Shown here: piece by piece, positions 1-5,216 of the stretch
Layout: the number at the start of each line of letters is the position of its first letter
Position numbering within the stretch: position 1 is the stretch's first letter
Source of the DNA: Patescibacteria group bacterium
GTDB lineage: Bacteria; Patescibacteriota; Minisyncoccia; JAHIHE01
Length of the DNA: 10,702 nucleotides
Direction of reading: 5' to 3'
Assembly: GCA_018899995.1 (NCBI GenBank)
Contig: JAHIHE010000076.1
Span: 1 to 10,702 of the forward strand
Notes under the pieces: model-generated
The model's database searches: none
The model's input: only the letters and a program-made list of their open reading frames with translations
What the model was told of the DNA's origin: nothing
Program-made: the position numbers and the translations under genes

Positions 1-332
1 AACCCTTTTTCTTTCAATTCTCTGCCAATGGGGCCGAAAATCCTTGTCCCCTTCGGTTCTTTGTTGTCGTCAATAATCACAACCGCGTTATCGTCAAATC
101 TTATGTAAGTGCCGTCCGGCCGCCTCAAGTTTTTCTTCTGCCGTACCAAAACCGCTTTCGCGACCTCGCCCTTTTTCACTATGCCTCTTGGCGCGGCGTC
201 TTTCACTGAAATTACGACAATGTCGCCCAGTTTGGCGTATCTGTGCCTTGTTCCGCCCAAAACGCGGAAACATCTGACCCTTTTCGCGCCTGAATTGTCA
301 GCTACTTTTAAATATGTGCCTACTTGAATCAT
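1..332 (-). CDS. rplN: 50S ribosomal protein uL14 (3' end cut by window edge)
   Basis: uL14 sits on the 50S subunit and helps form an inter-subunit bridge with 16S rRNA. The protein starts MIQVGTYLKVADNSGAKRV and continues with the family signatures VLGGTRHRYAKLGD, DIVVISVKDA, VLVRQKK and IRFDDNAVVI, then a GTRIFGPIGREL block near the end. The ATG at 330-332 is the only sensible start, since residues 1-15 match the family N-terminus. 110 codons are visible; bacterial uL14 is usually about 122 residues, so roughly 12 are missing beyond base 1. It lies 71 bases after rpsQ, in the usual spc-operon order. No Shine-Dalgarno is visible: the bases before the ATG belong to an AT-rich leader also found at rplV and rpsS. 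Confidence 0.97.
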   Translation of the reverse strand, partial: MIQVGTYLKVADNSGAKRVRCFRVLGGTRHRYAKLGDIVVISVKDAAPRGIVKKGEVAKAVLVRQKKNLRRPDGTYIRFDDNAVVIIDDNKEPKGTRIFGPIGRELKEKG

Positions 333-441
333 AAATTCAATTTAACAACTAAACAATTTAGCAATTTAACATCAGTAATTAATTTTGCTTAATTGTTATG
401 TTGCTAAATTGCTTTCTTGTTTAATTGCTTAATTGTTTTTA
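333..441. repeat. AT-rich inverted-repeat spacer between rpsQ and rplN, running into rpsQ
   Basis: The spacer is built from variants of TTAAATTG/CTTAATTG. AATTTAGCAA at 355-364 and TTGCTAAATT at 401-410 are a perfect 10-bp inverted repeat with 36 bases between. The right arm covers the rpsQ stop codon, and the word continues to about 435 (TTTAATTGCTTAATTG), inside the rpsQ C-terminal codons. The same words occur in the rplV-rpsS and rpsS-rplB spacers. There is no T-tract making it a clear terminator. Function unknown. Confidence 0.6.
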
Positions 442-697
442 CTTTTCCAACCACTATCCAGCGTTTTTCTTTTGACAAAGGCCTTGTTTCCCTGATTATG
501 ACTTTATCGCCTTCTTTATATTCGTTCTTTTCGTCGTGGGCCTTGTATTTTTTGCTTACCAGATATTGCTTGCGGTATTTGGCGTGCGTTTTCATCCTGT
601 CAATTTTAACCACAACGGTCTTTTTCATTTTCGCGCTCATTATTACCCCGCGCAATTCGCGCGTCTTTTTTATTGAATTATTTTCTTGTTTCGGCAT
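404..697 (-). CDS. rpsQ: 30S ribosomal protein uS17
   Basis: uS17 is a primary 16S rRNA-binding protein with an OB fold that acts early in 30S assembly. The diagnostic core is present: LRGVIMSAKMKKTVVVKIDR (residues about 16-35), the SKKYKAHDEKNEYKEGDKV block (49-67) and IRETRPLSKEKRWIVV (68-83). At 97 residues it is longer than the usual ~84. The extra length is an N-terminal leader (MPKQENNSIKKTR) and a C-terminal tail (KTIKQLNKKAI). The tail is encoded by the same AT-rich repeat that fills the downstream spacer, so it may be repeat-derived. It begins 23 bases after the rpmC stop. No Shine-Dalgarno is seen upstream of the ATG at 695-697. The stop is TAG. Confidence 0.97.
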   Translation of the reverse strand: MPKQENNSIKKTRELRGVIMSAKMKKTVVVKIDRMKTHAKYRKQYLVSKKYKAHDEKNEYKEGDKVIIRETRPLSKEKRWIVVGKVKTIKQLNKKAI

Positions 698-720
698 AAT
701 TTTGTAAATTTATGTTAATT

Positions 721-975
721 TTATTTTTCAAAGCCGGGGGATTTTTGTTTTGCAGCGCCTTCCTGTAATTCGCGCTCCCGGACAATAGTAAGGATTCTGG
801 CAATCATTTTTCTGCCTTTCTCCACCCGGGAAAAATCTTTCAGCTTGCGGTTGGCAATTTCAAATCTCAGATTTAACAACTCTTCCTGTTTTCCAGCAAG
901 CATTTTCTTCAATTCTTCCGATGTCTTTTGGCGTAAATCTTTTACTTTCAGCCCGTTAGAAATTTTTGCACTCAT
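721..975 (-). CDS. rpmC: 50S ribosomal protein uL29
   Basis: uL29 is a small helical protein near the peptide exit tunnel that helps form the docking site for SRP and trigger factor. The sequence has the two-helix pattern of the family: LKVKDLRQKTSEELKKMLAGK (about 9-29), then EELLNLRFEIANRKLKDFSRV and an Arg/Lys-rich second helix ending ILTIVRERE. The length is 84, longer than the common 63-70, because of an eight-residue N-terminal extension (MSAKISNG) and a polar tail (LQEGAAKQKSPGFEK). Codons 5-9, within the extension, are perfectly complementary to the spacer between rplP and this gene (see 950-1030). The ATG at 973-975 is the first start in frame and has no Shine-Dalgarno. Confidence 0.96.
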   Translation of the reverse strand: MSAKISNGLKVKDLRQKTSEELKKMLAGKQEELLNLRFEIANRKLKDFSRVEKGRKMIARILTIVRERELQEGAAKQKSPGFEK

Positions 976-1030
976 AGTATATATTTATATATTTTTATCA
1001 CCCGTTATGGTCGTTTATTTCTAACGGGCT
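950..1030 (-). promoter_or_regulatory. Candidate RNA switch over the rpmC start codon
   Basis: In the minus-strand RNA, arm A (AGCCCGTTAGAAAT, 1030-1017) follows the rplP stop directly. Arm B (TAACGGG, 1007-1001) pairs with A over 7 bp, plus one G-U, across a 14-base loop. Arm C (ATTTCTAACGGGCT, 963-950) lies in rpmC codons 5-9 and pairs with A over 14 perfect bp. A:B leaves the rpmC ATG (975-973) free, while A:C encloses it and buries the first codons. The two folds exclude each other. The complementarity is seen directly; a regulatory role is inferred. It could instead be a chance or template-switch inverted duplication. Confidence 0.4.
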
Positions 1031-1449
1031 TATATTTTATTTTTTTCAATAAATTTGGTTTTTATCGGCATTTTGTGCGCCGCGAGCCGAAACGCCTCTT
1101 GGGCGATTTCCCGGCTTACTCCGTCAATTTCAAATAAAATCCTGCCCGGTTTGACCGGCACGACAAAGTGATCCACCGAGCCCTTTCCTCCGCCCATCGG
1201 AACTTCCGAGCCCTTGACCGTAATCGGCTTATCGGGGAAAATCCTGATCCATACTTTGCCTCCCCGCTCAAGGTGCCGGCTTATGGCCCGCCTCGCGGCT
1301 TCAATCTGCCGGGCGGTGATCCAGGATGTTTCCAGCGCTTTCAGTCCGAAGCTTCCAAAATTCAATTTCACTCCGCGGCTGGCTTCGCCCGAAAAACGGC
1401 GGCGTCCCTTTTGCTGTTTTCTGTGTTTTACTTTTTTAGGAATCAGCAT
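1030..1449 (-). CDS. rplP: 50S ribosomal protein uL16
   Basis: uL16 binds 23S rRNA near the A site and peptidyl-transferase centre, and is among the last proteins added to the 50S subunit. From the ATG at 1447-1449 the protein reads MLIPKKVKHRKQQKGRRR, the exact family N-terminus. The later blocks are also present: LNFGSFGLKALE, ITARQIEAARRAI, the KVWIRIFPDKPIT block, EVPMGGGKGSVDHFVVPVKP and ILFEIDGVS. From this start the length is 139, within the usual 136-144. An upstream in-frame TTG (1473) would add eight non-family residues and is rejected. It is 77 bases from rpsC. The spacer after its stop starts the candidate switch of rpmC. Confidence 0.97.
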   Translation of the reverse strand: MLIPKKVKHRKQQKGRRRFSGEASRGVKLNFGSFGLKALETSWITARQIEAARRAISRHLERGGKVWIRIFPDKPITVKGSEVPMGGGKGSVDHFVVPVKPGRILFEIDGVSREIAQEAFRLAAHKMPIKTKFIEKNKI

Positions 1450-1469
1450 AAATAATTTTAAACCAAATA

Positions 1470-1560
1470 CCAAAAACCAAAAACCAAAACTGAATGCGAT
1501 ACTTTAGATATTTAATTATTTTTGGTTTATGGTTTTGCGATTTGATTTTTGCTTTTTGAT
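1470..1560. repeat. CCAAAAA-type inverted-repeat spacer between rpsC and rplP, running into rpsC
   Basis: CCAAAAA occurs at 1470-1476 and 1477-1483 with a partial copy at 1484-1489. AAACCAAAA (1481-1489) and TTTTGGTTT (1520-1528) form a perfect 9-bp inverted repeat whose right arm covers the rpsC stop. The same A-rich/T-rich word continues through the last ten codons of rpsC, to about 1559. The design matches the other spacers (low-complexity word, inverted arms, overlap with the upstream stop), although the word differs. No function is visible. Confidence 0.5.
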
Positions 1561-2198
1561 TTTTCTTCGAATATTTCTCCCTTGTATATCCAAACCTTTA
1601 TTCCGACGGCGCCGTAAGTGGTAAAAGCGGTGTCTCTCGCAAAATCTATTATAGCTCTTAGGGTATGGAGAGGTATCTTGCCTTTTGCCAGCCACTCGCG
1701 CCTTCCCATTTCCGCTCCGTCAAGCCGCCCGGAAACGGCGATTTTAACGCCTTTGATTCCGCGCTTGAAAATCACGGTTTCAAGCATTCGCTTCAGCGCC
1801 CGTTTCCAACCGATTCTTTTTTCTATCTGCTCGGCGATTTCCCTGGCAACAATTGCCGCGCTGGTTTCCGGATCTTTTACCTCGTTCACGTCTATTTTTA
1901 TTTCCGTGGCGTATTTCAGCATCGGCTTCAGCTGTTTTTTTATATCCTCAATCCCTGTTCCGCTTCTTGAAATAACCATTCCCGGCCGGCCGGAAAAAAT
2001 GGAAACGGTGACCAAATTAGCCATTCTCTCAATAACAATTTTTTCAACAGCGGCCTTTTTCAGCTTTTCTTGCAAAAATTTTCTTATGTTTTCGTCTTCT
2101 TTCAAAATTTCCGCGAAATTCTTGCGGCCGAACCATCGGCTGCGCCAGGTTTCGGTAATTCCCAGCCGGAATGATAATGGATGAACTTTATGTCCCAT
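1527..2198 (-). CDS. rpsC: 30S ribosomal protein uS3
   Basis: uS3 lies at the mRNA entry channel of the 30S subunit and contributes to mRNA unwinding. It opens with the signature MGHKVHPLSFRLGITETWRSRWF. A type-2 KH domain spans about residues 40-107, and the C-terminal S3 domain contains SGRLDGAEMGRREWLAKGKIPLHTL (156-180) and TTYGAVGIKVWIY (193-205). The 223-residue length is within the family range. The KH loop reads SRSG (77-80) where bacterial S3 normally has GxxG, so the first glycine is replaced. The last ten residues (SKSKNQIAKP) are encoded by the repeat of the following spacer. No Shine-Dalgarno precedes the ATG at 2196-2198; the spacer upstream is AT-repeat rich. Confidence 0.97.
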   Translation of the reverse strand: MGHKVHPLSFRLGITETWRSRWFGRKNFAEILKEDENIRKFLQEKLKKAAVEKIVIERMANLVTVSIFSGRPGMVISRSGTGIEDIKKQLKPMLKYATEIKIDVNEVKDPETSAAIVAREIAEQIEKRIGWKRALKRMLETVIFKRGIKGVKIAVSGRLDGAEMGRREWLAKGKIPLHTLRAIIDFARDTAFTTYGAVGIKVWIYKGEIFEEKSKSKNQIAKP

Positions 2199-2210
2199 AG
2201 TTATTTGAAT

Positions 2211-2350
2211 AATTTCTAATTTTTAATTTCTAATCAATTTCTAATTATTTAATTTTTAAACTTTTGAAAATTAGGATATTGCCCGCCTTCGGCGGGTCCG
2301 CCGAAGGCGGAAAAATTTATTGAAAATTGTAAATTGATAATTGAAAATTA
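2211..2350. repeat. AT-rich repeat spacer between rplV and rpsC
   Basis: AATTTCTAAT occurs three times (2211-2220, 2225-2234, 2236-2245), and a related TTGAAAATT word occurs twice on the other side (2320-2328, 2341-2349). A GC-rich palindrome at 2282-2310 sits between the two AT-rich halves. Together these fill almost the whole 158-base gap between the two genes. No promoter, terminator or reading frame is evident here. Confidence 0.5.
2282..2310. repeat. GC-rich palindromic element (REP-like double hairpin)
   Basis: CCGCCTTCGGCGG (2283-2295) is followed two bases later by its exact reverse complement CCGCCGAAGGCGG (2298-2310). Each half is itself a hairpin with a three-base TTC or GAA loop; the first can extend to six pairs (2282-2296). 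The element therefore folds either as two small hairpins or as one 13-bp hairpin. Its GC content contrasts sharply with the AT-rich flanks. No T-run follows on either strand, so it is not a canonical terminator. It resembles REP-type dispersed palindromes, which is inference from one copy. Confidence 0.65.
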
Positions 2351-2356
2351 ATAAGG

Positions 2357-2761
2357 TTATACTGTTTTATTCTCTCTTTCCTTGTCCTCATTTTTCGTTT
2401 CTTCTATCGCTTCTTTCGCCGGTGATTCTGGTTTTTTGTCCAGCATCAAAGTAATATGGCTGGTGCGCTTCGCTATCGGAAACGACCGCCCCATAGCCCT
2501 GGGCATGGCCCTTTTCAAAACCGGACCTTCGTCAACAATTATTTTGGAAATAAACAACCCTTCTTTTTCCATTTTAAAATCATGCTCCGCGCTTGAAACG
2601 GCCGACTGCAGCAGTTTCAACAAAGGCACGGACGATCTTTTCGGAATATATTTCAACTGTTCAATGGCTTTATCAACCTGCATTCCCCTGACGATATCCG
2701 CGACCAGCCGAACTTTGCGGGGAGATACTCTTAAATTTTTCAAACGCACTGTTGCCGACAT
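2357..2761 (-). CDS. rplV: 50S ribosomal protein uL22
   Basis: uL22 reaches from the 50S surface to the narrow part of the exit tunnel through a long beta-hairpin. From the ATG at 2759-2761 it reads MSATVRLKNLRVSPRKVRLV, followed by AIEQLKYIPKRSSVPLLKLLQSA, then the hairpin region with GPVLKRAMPRAMGRSFPIAKRTSHI. The tip motif RAMPRAxGR...I.KRTSHI is typical. The length is 134 against the usual ~110; the excess is a charged, acidic C-terminal tail (about residues 116-134, KEAIEETKNEDKERENKTV). An in-frame TTG three codons upstream is not used here because the family begins at this ATG. The leader is nearly the same as that of rpsS, with no Shine-Dalgarno. Confidence 0.96.
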   Translation of the reverse strand: MSATVRLKNLRVSPRKVRLVADIVRGMQVDKAIEQLKYIPKRSSVPLLKLLQSAVSSAEHDFKMEKEGLFISKIIVDEGPVLKRAMPRAMGRSFPIAKRTSHITLMLDKKPESPAKEAIEETKNEDKERENKTV

Positions 2762-2793
2762 AGGATTCAACTTAACAACTAAACAAATTTATG

Positions 2794-2857
2794 TTAAATT
2801 GCTTAATTGTTAAATTGCTTAATTGTTAAATTGTTAAATTGTTAAATTGTTAAATTG
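2794..2857. repeat. Perfect eight-unit tandem array of an 8-base word
   Basis: The 64 bases are exactly eight 8-mers: TTAAATTG, CTTAATTG, TTAAATTG, CTTAATTG, then TTAAATTG four times. The array fills most of the rpsS-rplV gap, ending six bases before the rpsS stop codon (2864-2866). The 16-base double unit TTAAATTGCTTAATTG occurs again at 3295-3310. The fully identical copies suggest recent slippage or continued copying. There are no spacers, so it is not a CRISPR array. Confidence 0.85.
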
Positions 2858-2863
2858 ATTTAT

Positions 2864-3223
2864 CTATTTCTTTTCCGCCGGGACTCCCGATTTCGCGGCA
2901 GGCGCGCCTGCCGCAGGCGTTTTTGCCGCCTCTGTCGCTTTGTCCGCGGCTTCCAGCTCTTTCTGCATCCTTCCGCCGTGCCTGATAAACTTGCGAGTCA
3001 AAGCAAATTCCCCGAGCTTATGTCCGACCATTTCTTCGGTGATAAAAACCGGAATATGCGTTTTGCCGTTATGCACCGCTATGGTAAAACCTATCATCTG
3101 CGGAGTAACGGAAGAATCCCGCGACCATGTTTTAATAATCGTCCTGTCGCCGACCCTCAATTTTCCAATTTTTTTTGCCAGTTTTTCGTCCACAAACGGA
3201 CCTTTTTTCGTGCTTCTTGACAT
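2864..3223 (-). CDS. rpsS: 30S ribosomal protein uS19
   Basis: uS19 sits in the 30S head, pairs with uS13 and contacts the A-site region. From the ATG at 3221-3223 it reads MSRSTKKGPFVDEKLAKKI, then TWSRDSSVTPQMIGFTIAVHNGK (about 32-54) and MVGHKLGEFALTRKF (65-79), all diagnostic. The length is 119 against the usual ~92. The extra 27 residues form an Ala/Lys/Pro-rich tail (from about residue 91). Part of this tail, AAGAPAA (104-110), is encoded by a perfect 20-base GC palindrome, so the extension may have grown by insertion. An upstream in-frame TTG (3232) is rejected as start. The stop is TAG. Confidence 0.97.
   Translation of the reverse strand: MSRSTKKGPFVDEKLAKKIGKLRVGDRTIIKTWSRDSSVTPQMIGFTIAVHNGKTHIPVFITEEMVGHKLGEFALTRKFIRHGGRMQKELEAADKATEAAKTPAAGAPAAKSGVPAEKK
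2895..2919. repeat. GC-rich palindrome inside the rpsS C-terminal tail
   Basis: GCGGCAGGCGCGCCTGCCGC at 2895-2914 is a perfect 20-base palindrome. The overlapping CGCCTGCCGCAGGCG at 2905-2919 makes a second hairpin with a three-base loop. Its double-hairpin design with three-base loops parallels the element at 2282-2310. The partial word GCCGCAGGCG recurs at 5911-5920 in the rplC leader. It is in frame and encodes small residues (Ala, Gly, Pro) of the tail. A REP-like insertion into coding sequence is inferred. Confidence 0.6.
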
Positions 3224-3238
3224 AGAATTCAACTTAAC

Positions 3239-3310
3239 AATTTAACAATTTAGCATCCAGTTTATCGTTTTGTGTTTTCTTTTTTGTTTATTTGTTAAAT
3301 TGCTTAATTG
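3239..3310. repeat. AT-rich inverted-repeat spacer between rplB and rpsS
   Basis: AATTTAACAA (3239-3248) and TTGTTAAATT (3292-3301) form a perfect 10-bp inverted repeat. TTAAATTGCTTAATTG at 3295-3310 is identical to the double unit of the 2794-2857 array. It lies between the rplB stop and the rpsS start and has no reading frame. Same family as the repeats near 333-441. Confidence 0.6.
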
Positions 3311-3319
3311 TTTAATTAA

Positions 3320-4144
3320 TTATCTCCTGTGCTTAATAATGAATTTTTCCGATAGTTTGCCTTTCTTTCTGGTTTTTTTGCCCATGGCCGGCTTGCCCCA
3401 TGGCGTTTTCGGGTGCTTTAAACCGATTGGCTGCCTTCCCTCTCCGCCTCCGTGAGGATGGTCCACCGGATTCATCGCCGAACCCCTGACCGCGGGCCGC
3501 ACGCCAAGCCATCTGGATCTTCCGGCTTTGCCCAATTTCACCATCCGGTATTCGGGGTTGCTTACCTGTCCTATTGTTGCCCAAGCCGCTTCGGGAATCA
3601 TTCTTATTTCTCCCGAAGGAAGAGCTACTTGCGCGAAACCCGATTCTACAGCTTTTAGGATAGCCGCTGACCCTGCTGTTTTCGCAAGTTGGCCGCCTTT
3701 ATTCGGAATCATCTCAATATTGTAAATATTTGTTCCGGCGGGGATATTTTTTAAAATCATGCGATTGCCGATTTTAATCGGCGCCTTTACCGCTGTTATA
3801 ACTTCGTCTCCCGCTTTCATTCCTTCCGGAGAAAGAATATATCTTTTTTCTCCGTCATTGTAGTGCAACAAGGCGATGTGGGCGGACCGATTCGGGTCAT
3901 ATTCTATGGCTGCGACTTTAGCCGGAACATTTATTTTGTCTTGCCCCCAATCAATCAGCCGATAAAGCTGCTTTGCTCCGCCGCCAATATGGCGAACCGA
4001 AATTTTTCCGGCCGCGCGTCCCGATTTTTTTCCACGGCCGAAAGTAAGCGCTTTCTCCGGCCTTTTTTTCGCCAGAAATTCGCTTTTTATCACCGATGCC
4101 TGTCTCCTGCCCGGCGTTGTTGGTTTATATTCTTTAATCGCCAT
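3320..4144 (-). CDS. rplB: 50S ribosomal protein uL2
   Basis: uL2 is one of the largest core proteins of the 50S subunit and is needed for subunit association and peptidyl transfer. It opens MAIKEYKPTTPGRRQASV, has GRAAGKISVRHIGGGAKQLYR (about 43-62), the central SH3-like part with LPSGEIRMIPEAAWATIGQVSN, and the hallmark GSAMNPVDHPHGGGEGR (221-237). His229 falls at the position of the functionally important histidine of E. coli L2. The C-terminus is rich in Lys/Arg (GKKTRKKGKLSEKFIIKHRR). At 274 residues it matches the family (about 273-277). The ATG at 4142-4144 has no Shine-Dalgarno; the spacer before it is an AT-rich inverted repeat. Confidence 0.98.
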   Translation of the reverse strand: MAIKEYKPTTPGRRQASVIKSEFLAKKRPEKALTFGRGKKSGRAAGKISVRHIGGGAKQLYRLIDWGQDKINVPAKVAAIEYDPNRSAHIALLHYNDGEKRYILSPEGMKAGDEVITAVKAPIKIGNRMILKNIPAGTNIYNIEMIPNKGGQLAKTAGSAAILKAVESGFAQVALPSGEIRMIPEAAWATIGQVSNPEYRMVKLGKAGRSRWLGVRPAVRGSAMNPVDHPHGGGEGRQPIGLKHPKTPWGKPAMGKKTRKKGKLSEKFIIKHRR

Positions 4145-4149
4145 AATTT

Positions 4150-4230
4150 AGTTTATAAAGTTATAAAGTTTATCAAGTTCATAAAGTCAGAATTCAAAGT
4201 GCTTTATAAACTTTAGGAACTTTACGAACT
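4150..4230. repeat. AAAGTT-type inverted-repeat spacer between rplW and rplB
   Basis: AGTTTATAAAG (4150-4160) and CTTTATAAACT (4202-4212) are a perfect 11-bp inverted repeat. On the minus strand the 5' half consists of the nine-base variants AAAGTTCGT, AAAGTTCCT and AAAGTTTAT, and the 3' half of the inverse word. The first copy includes the last codons and stop of rplW. There is no T-run, so it is not an evident terminator. Confidence 0.55.
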
Positions 4231-4563
4231 TTTAACTTCGCTTATGCTCTCTCCTTGTTTTACCGTGACAACCGCTTTTTTAAATCCGGATTTCGCGCCT
4301 TTTACCAGGCCCCGTCGTCTGGATTTTGCGGGAACTTTAATGATGTTTACGCTTAAAACATTAACATTGTAAATTCCCTCTATCGCTTTTTTTATCTCGT
4401 TTTTGGTGGCGTTTTTCGCAATCGCGAAAACATATTTATTTTCCGCGCCCAAAAAAGAAGATTTTTCCGTTATCAGAGGCCTCTTGATGATAGAGCTCGC
4501 TTTGTCTTTGGATAGTTTGGCGCGCTTTAATTCTTTTTTTTCGCTTTGTTCATTGTCTCTCAT
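4222..4563 (-). CDS. rplW: 50S ribosomal protein uL23
   Basis: uL23 lies at the tunnel exit and is the main docking site for trigger factor and SRP. The family signature IIKRPLITEKSSFLGAENKY (residues 25-44) is clear, followed by YVFAIAKNATKNEIKKAIEGIYNVNVLSVNIIKVPAK and the basic RRRGLVKGAKSGFKKAVVTV. At 113 residues it is somewhat longer than the ~95-100 typical, mostly through a charged N-terminal extension (about residues 1-20). It starts six bases after the rplD stop. An AAAAGG lies about ten bases upstream of the ATG at 4561-4563, the only weak Shine-Dalgarno-like sequence among the genes here. The last codons (KSS) belong to the repeat of the next spacer. Confidence 0.96.
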   Translation of the reverse strand: MRDNEQSEKKELKRAKLSKDKASSIIKRPLITEKSSFLGAENKYVFAIAKNATKNEIKKAIEGIYNVNVLSVNIIKVPAKSRRRGLVKGAKSGFKKAVVTVKQGESISEVKSS

Positions 4564-4569
4564 AATATT

Positions 4570-5199
4570 TTACCTTTTAAAGGTCGTTTCAATGACTTCA
4601 ATCGCTTTTTGGGGCATCAATAAATATTTATAACTAAGTAAATCTACTACATTTAAAGAATTAGTCAAGATTGTTTTCGCCTTGGGAATATTGCGGCTCG
4701 CCAAATATACATTTTTATCCTTTTCCGGCAAGCTGATTAAGGTCTTTTTATTTAAGCCGAGTTTCCCCAGAATTTCAATCATTAGTTTTGTCCTAGGTTC
4801 GGGAATTTTCAGTTCTTCAACGATAAAAAGTTCTTTGTCGCGCAGTTTTGAAGAAAGCGCCATAAACAAAGCCAAACGCCTTTTTTTTACGGTTATTTTT
4901 TTTGTGTAATTTTTTTCCGGATTGGGTCCAAAAACCACGCCTCCTTTTCGCCAAAGCGGCGACCTTATGGAGCCGTGTCTCGCCTGGCCGGTGTGTTTTT
5001 GCGCCCACGGCTTTCTTCCGCCACCGCGAACTTCTCCCCGCATTTTAACATGAGCGTATTTCACTCTGGACGCCGACTGCTGGCTGACAACCGCTTCGTT
5101 CAGCAAATCGTTGTCTGGTTTAAGCCCGAATATCTTTTCCGGAAGCGTTATTTTCCCGACTTTTTCTCCTTTTATGTTGTATAAATCCGTTTTGAGCAT
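4570..5199 (-). CDS. rplD: 50S ribosomal protein uL4
   Basis: uL4 binds 23S rRNA and lines the exit tunnel with an extended loop; in E. coli it also autoregulates the S10 operon. The extended loop is recognisable in EVRGGGRKPWAQKHTGQARH and GSIRSPLWRKGGVVFGPNP (about residues 56-94). It is followed by KKRRLALFMALSSKLRDKEL and a C-terminal domain ending VVDLLSYKYLLMPQKAIEVIE. The length is 209, usual for the family. It follows rplC after 17 bases and precedes rplW by six, so the three genes form a tight unit. No Shine-Dalgarno is evident before the ATG at 5197-5199. Whether this uL4 controls its operon, as in E. coli, cannot be told from sequence. Confidence 0.97.
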   Translation of the reverse strand: MLKTDLYNIKGEKVGKITLPEKIFGLKPDNDLLNEAVVSQQSASRVKYAHVKMRGEVRGGGRKPWAQKHTGQARHGSIRSPLWRKGGVVFGPNPEKNYTKKITVKKRRLALFMALSSKLRDKELFIVEELKIPEPRTKLMIEILGKLGLNKKTLISLPEKDKNVYLASRNIPKAKTILTNSLNVVDLLSYKYLLMPQKAIEVIETTFKR

Positions 5200-5216
5200 A
5201 TCTTAAAGTATTTAAA

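Noticed and set aside
1450..1473. Longer starts for rplP (TTG 1473), rplV (TTG 2770), rpsS (TTG 3232) and tuf (GTG 10257).
   Set aside because: Each adds residues that do not belong to the family, while the ATG a few codons downstream gives the exact family N-terminus.
1168..2184. Long open frames on the plus strand opposite rplP, rpsC and other genes.
   Set aside because: They mirror the codon structure of well-identified ribosomal genes on the minus strand and have no family features of their own.
2794..2857. Tandem array considered as a CRISPR.
   Set aside because: The units are 8 bases with no unique spacers, and there are no cas genes nearby.
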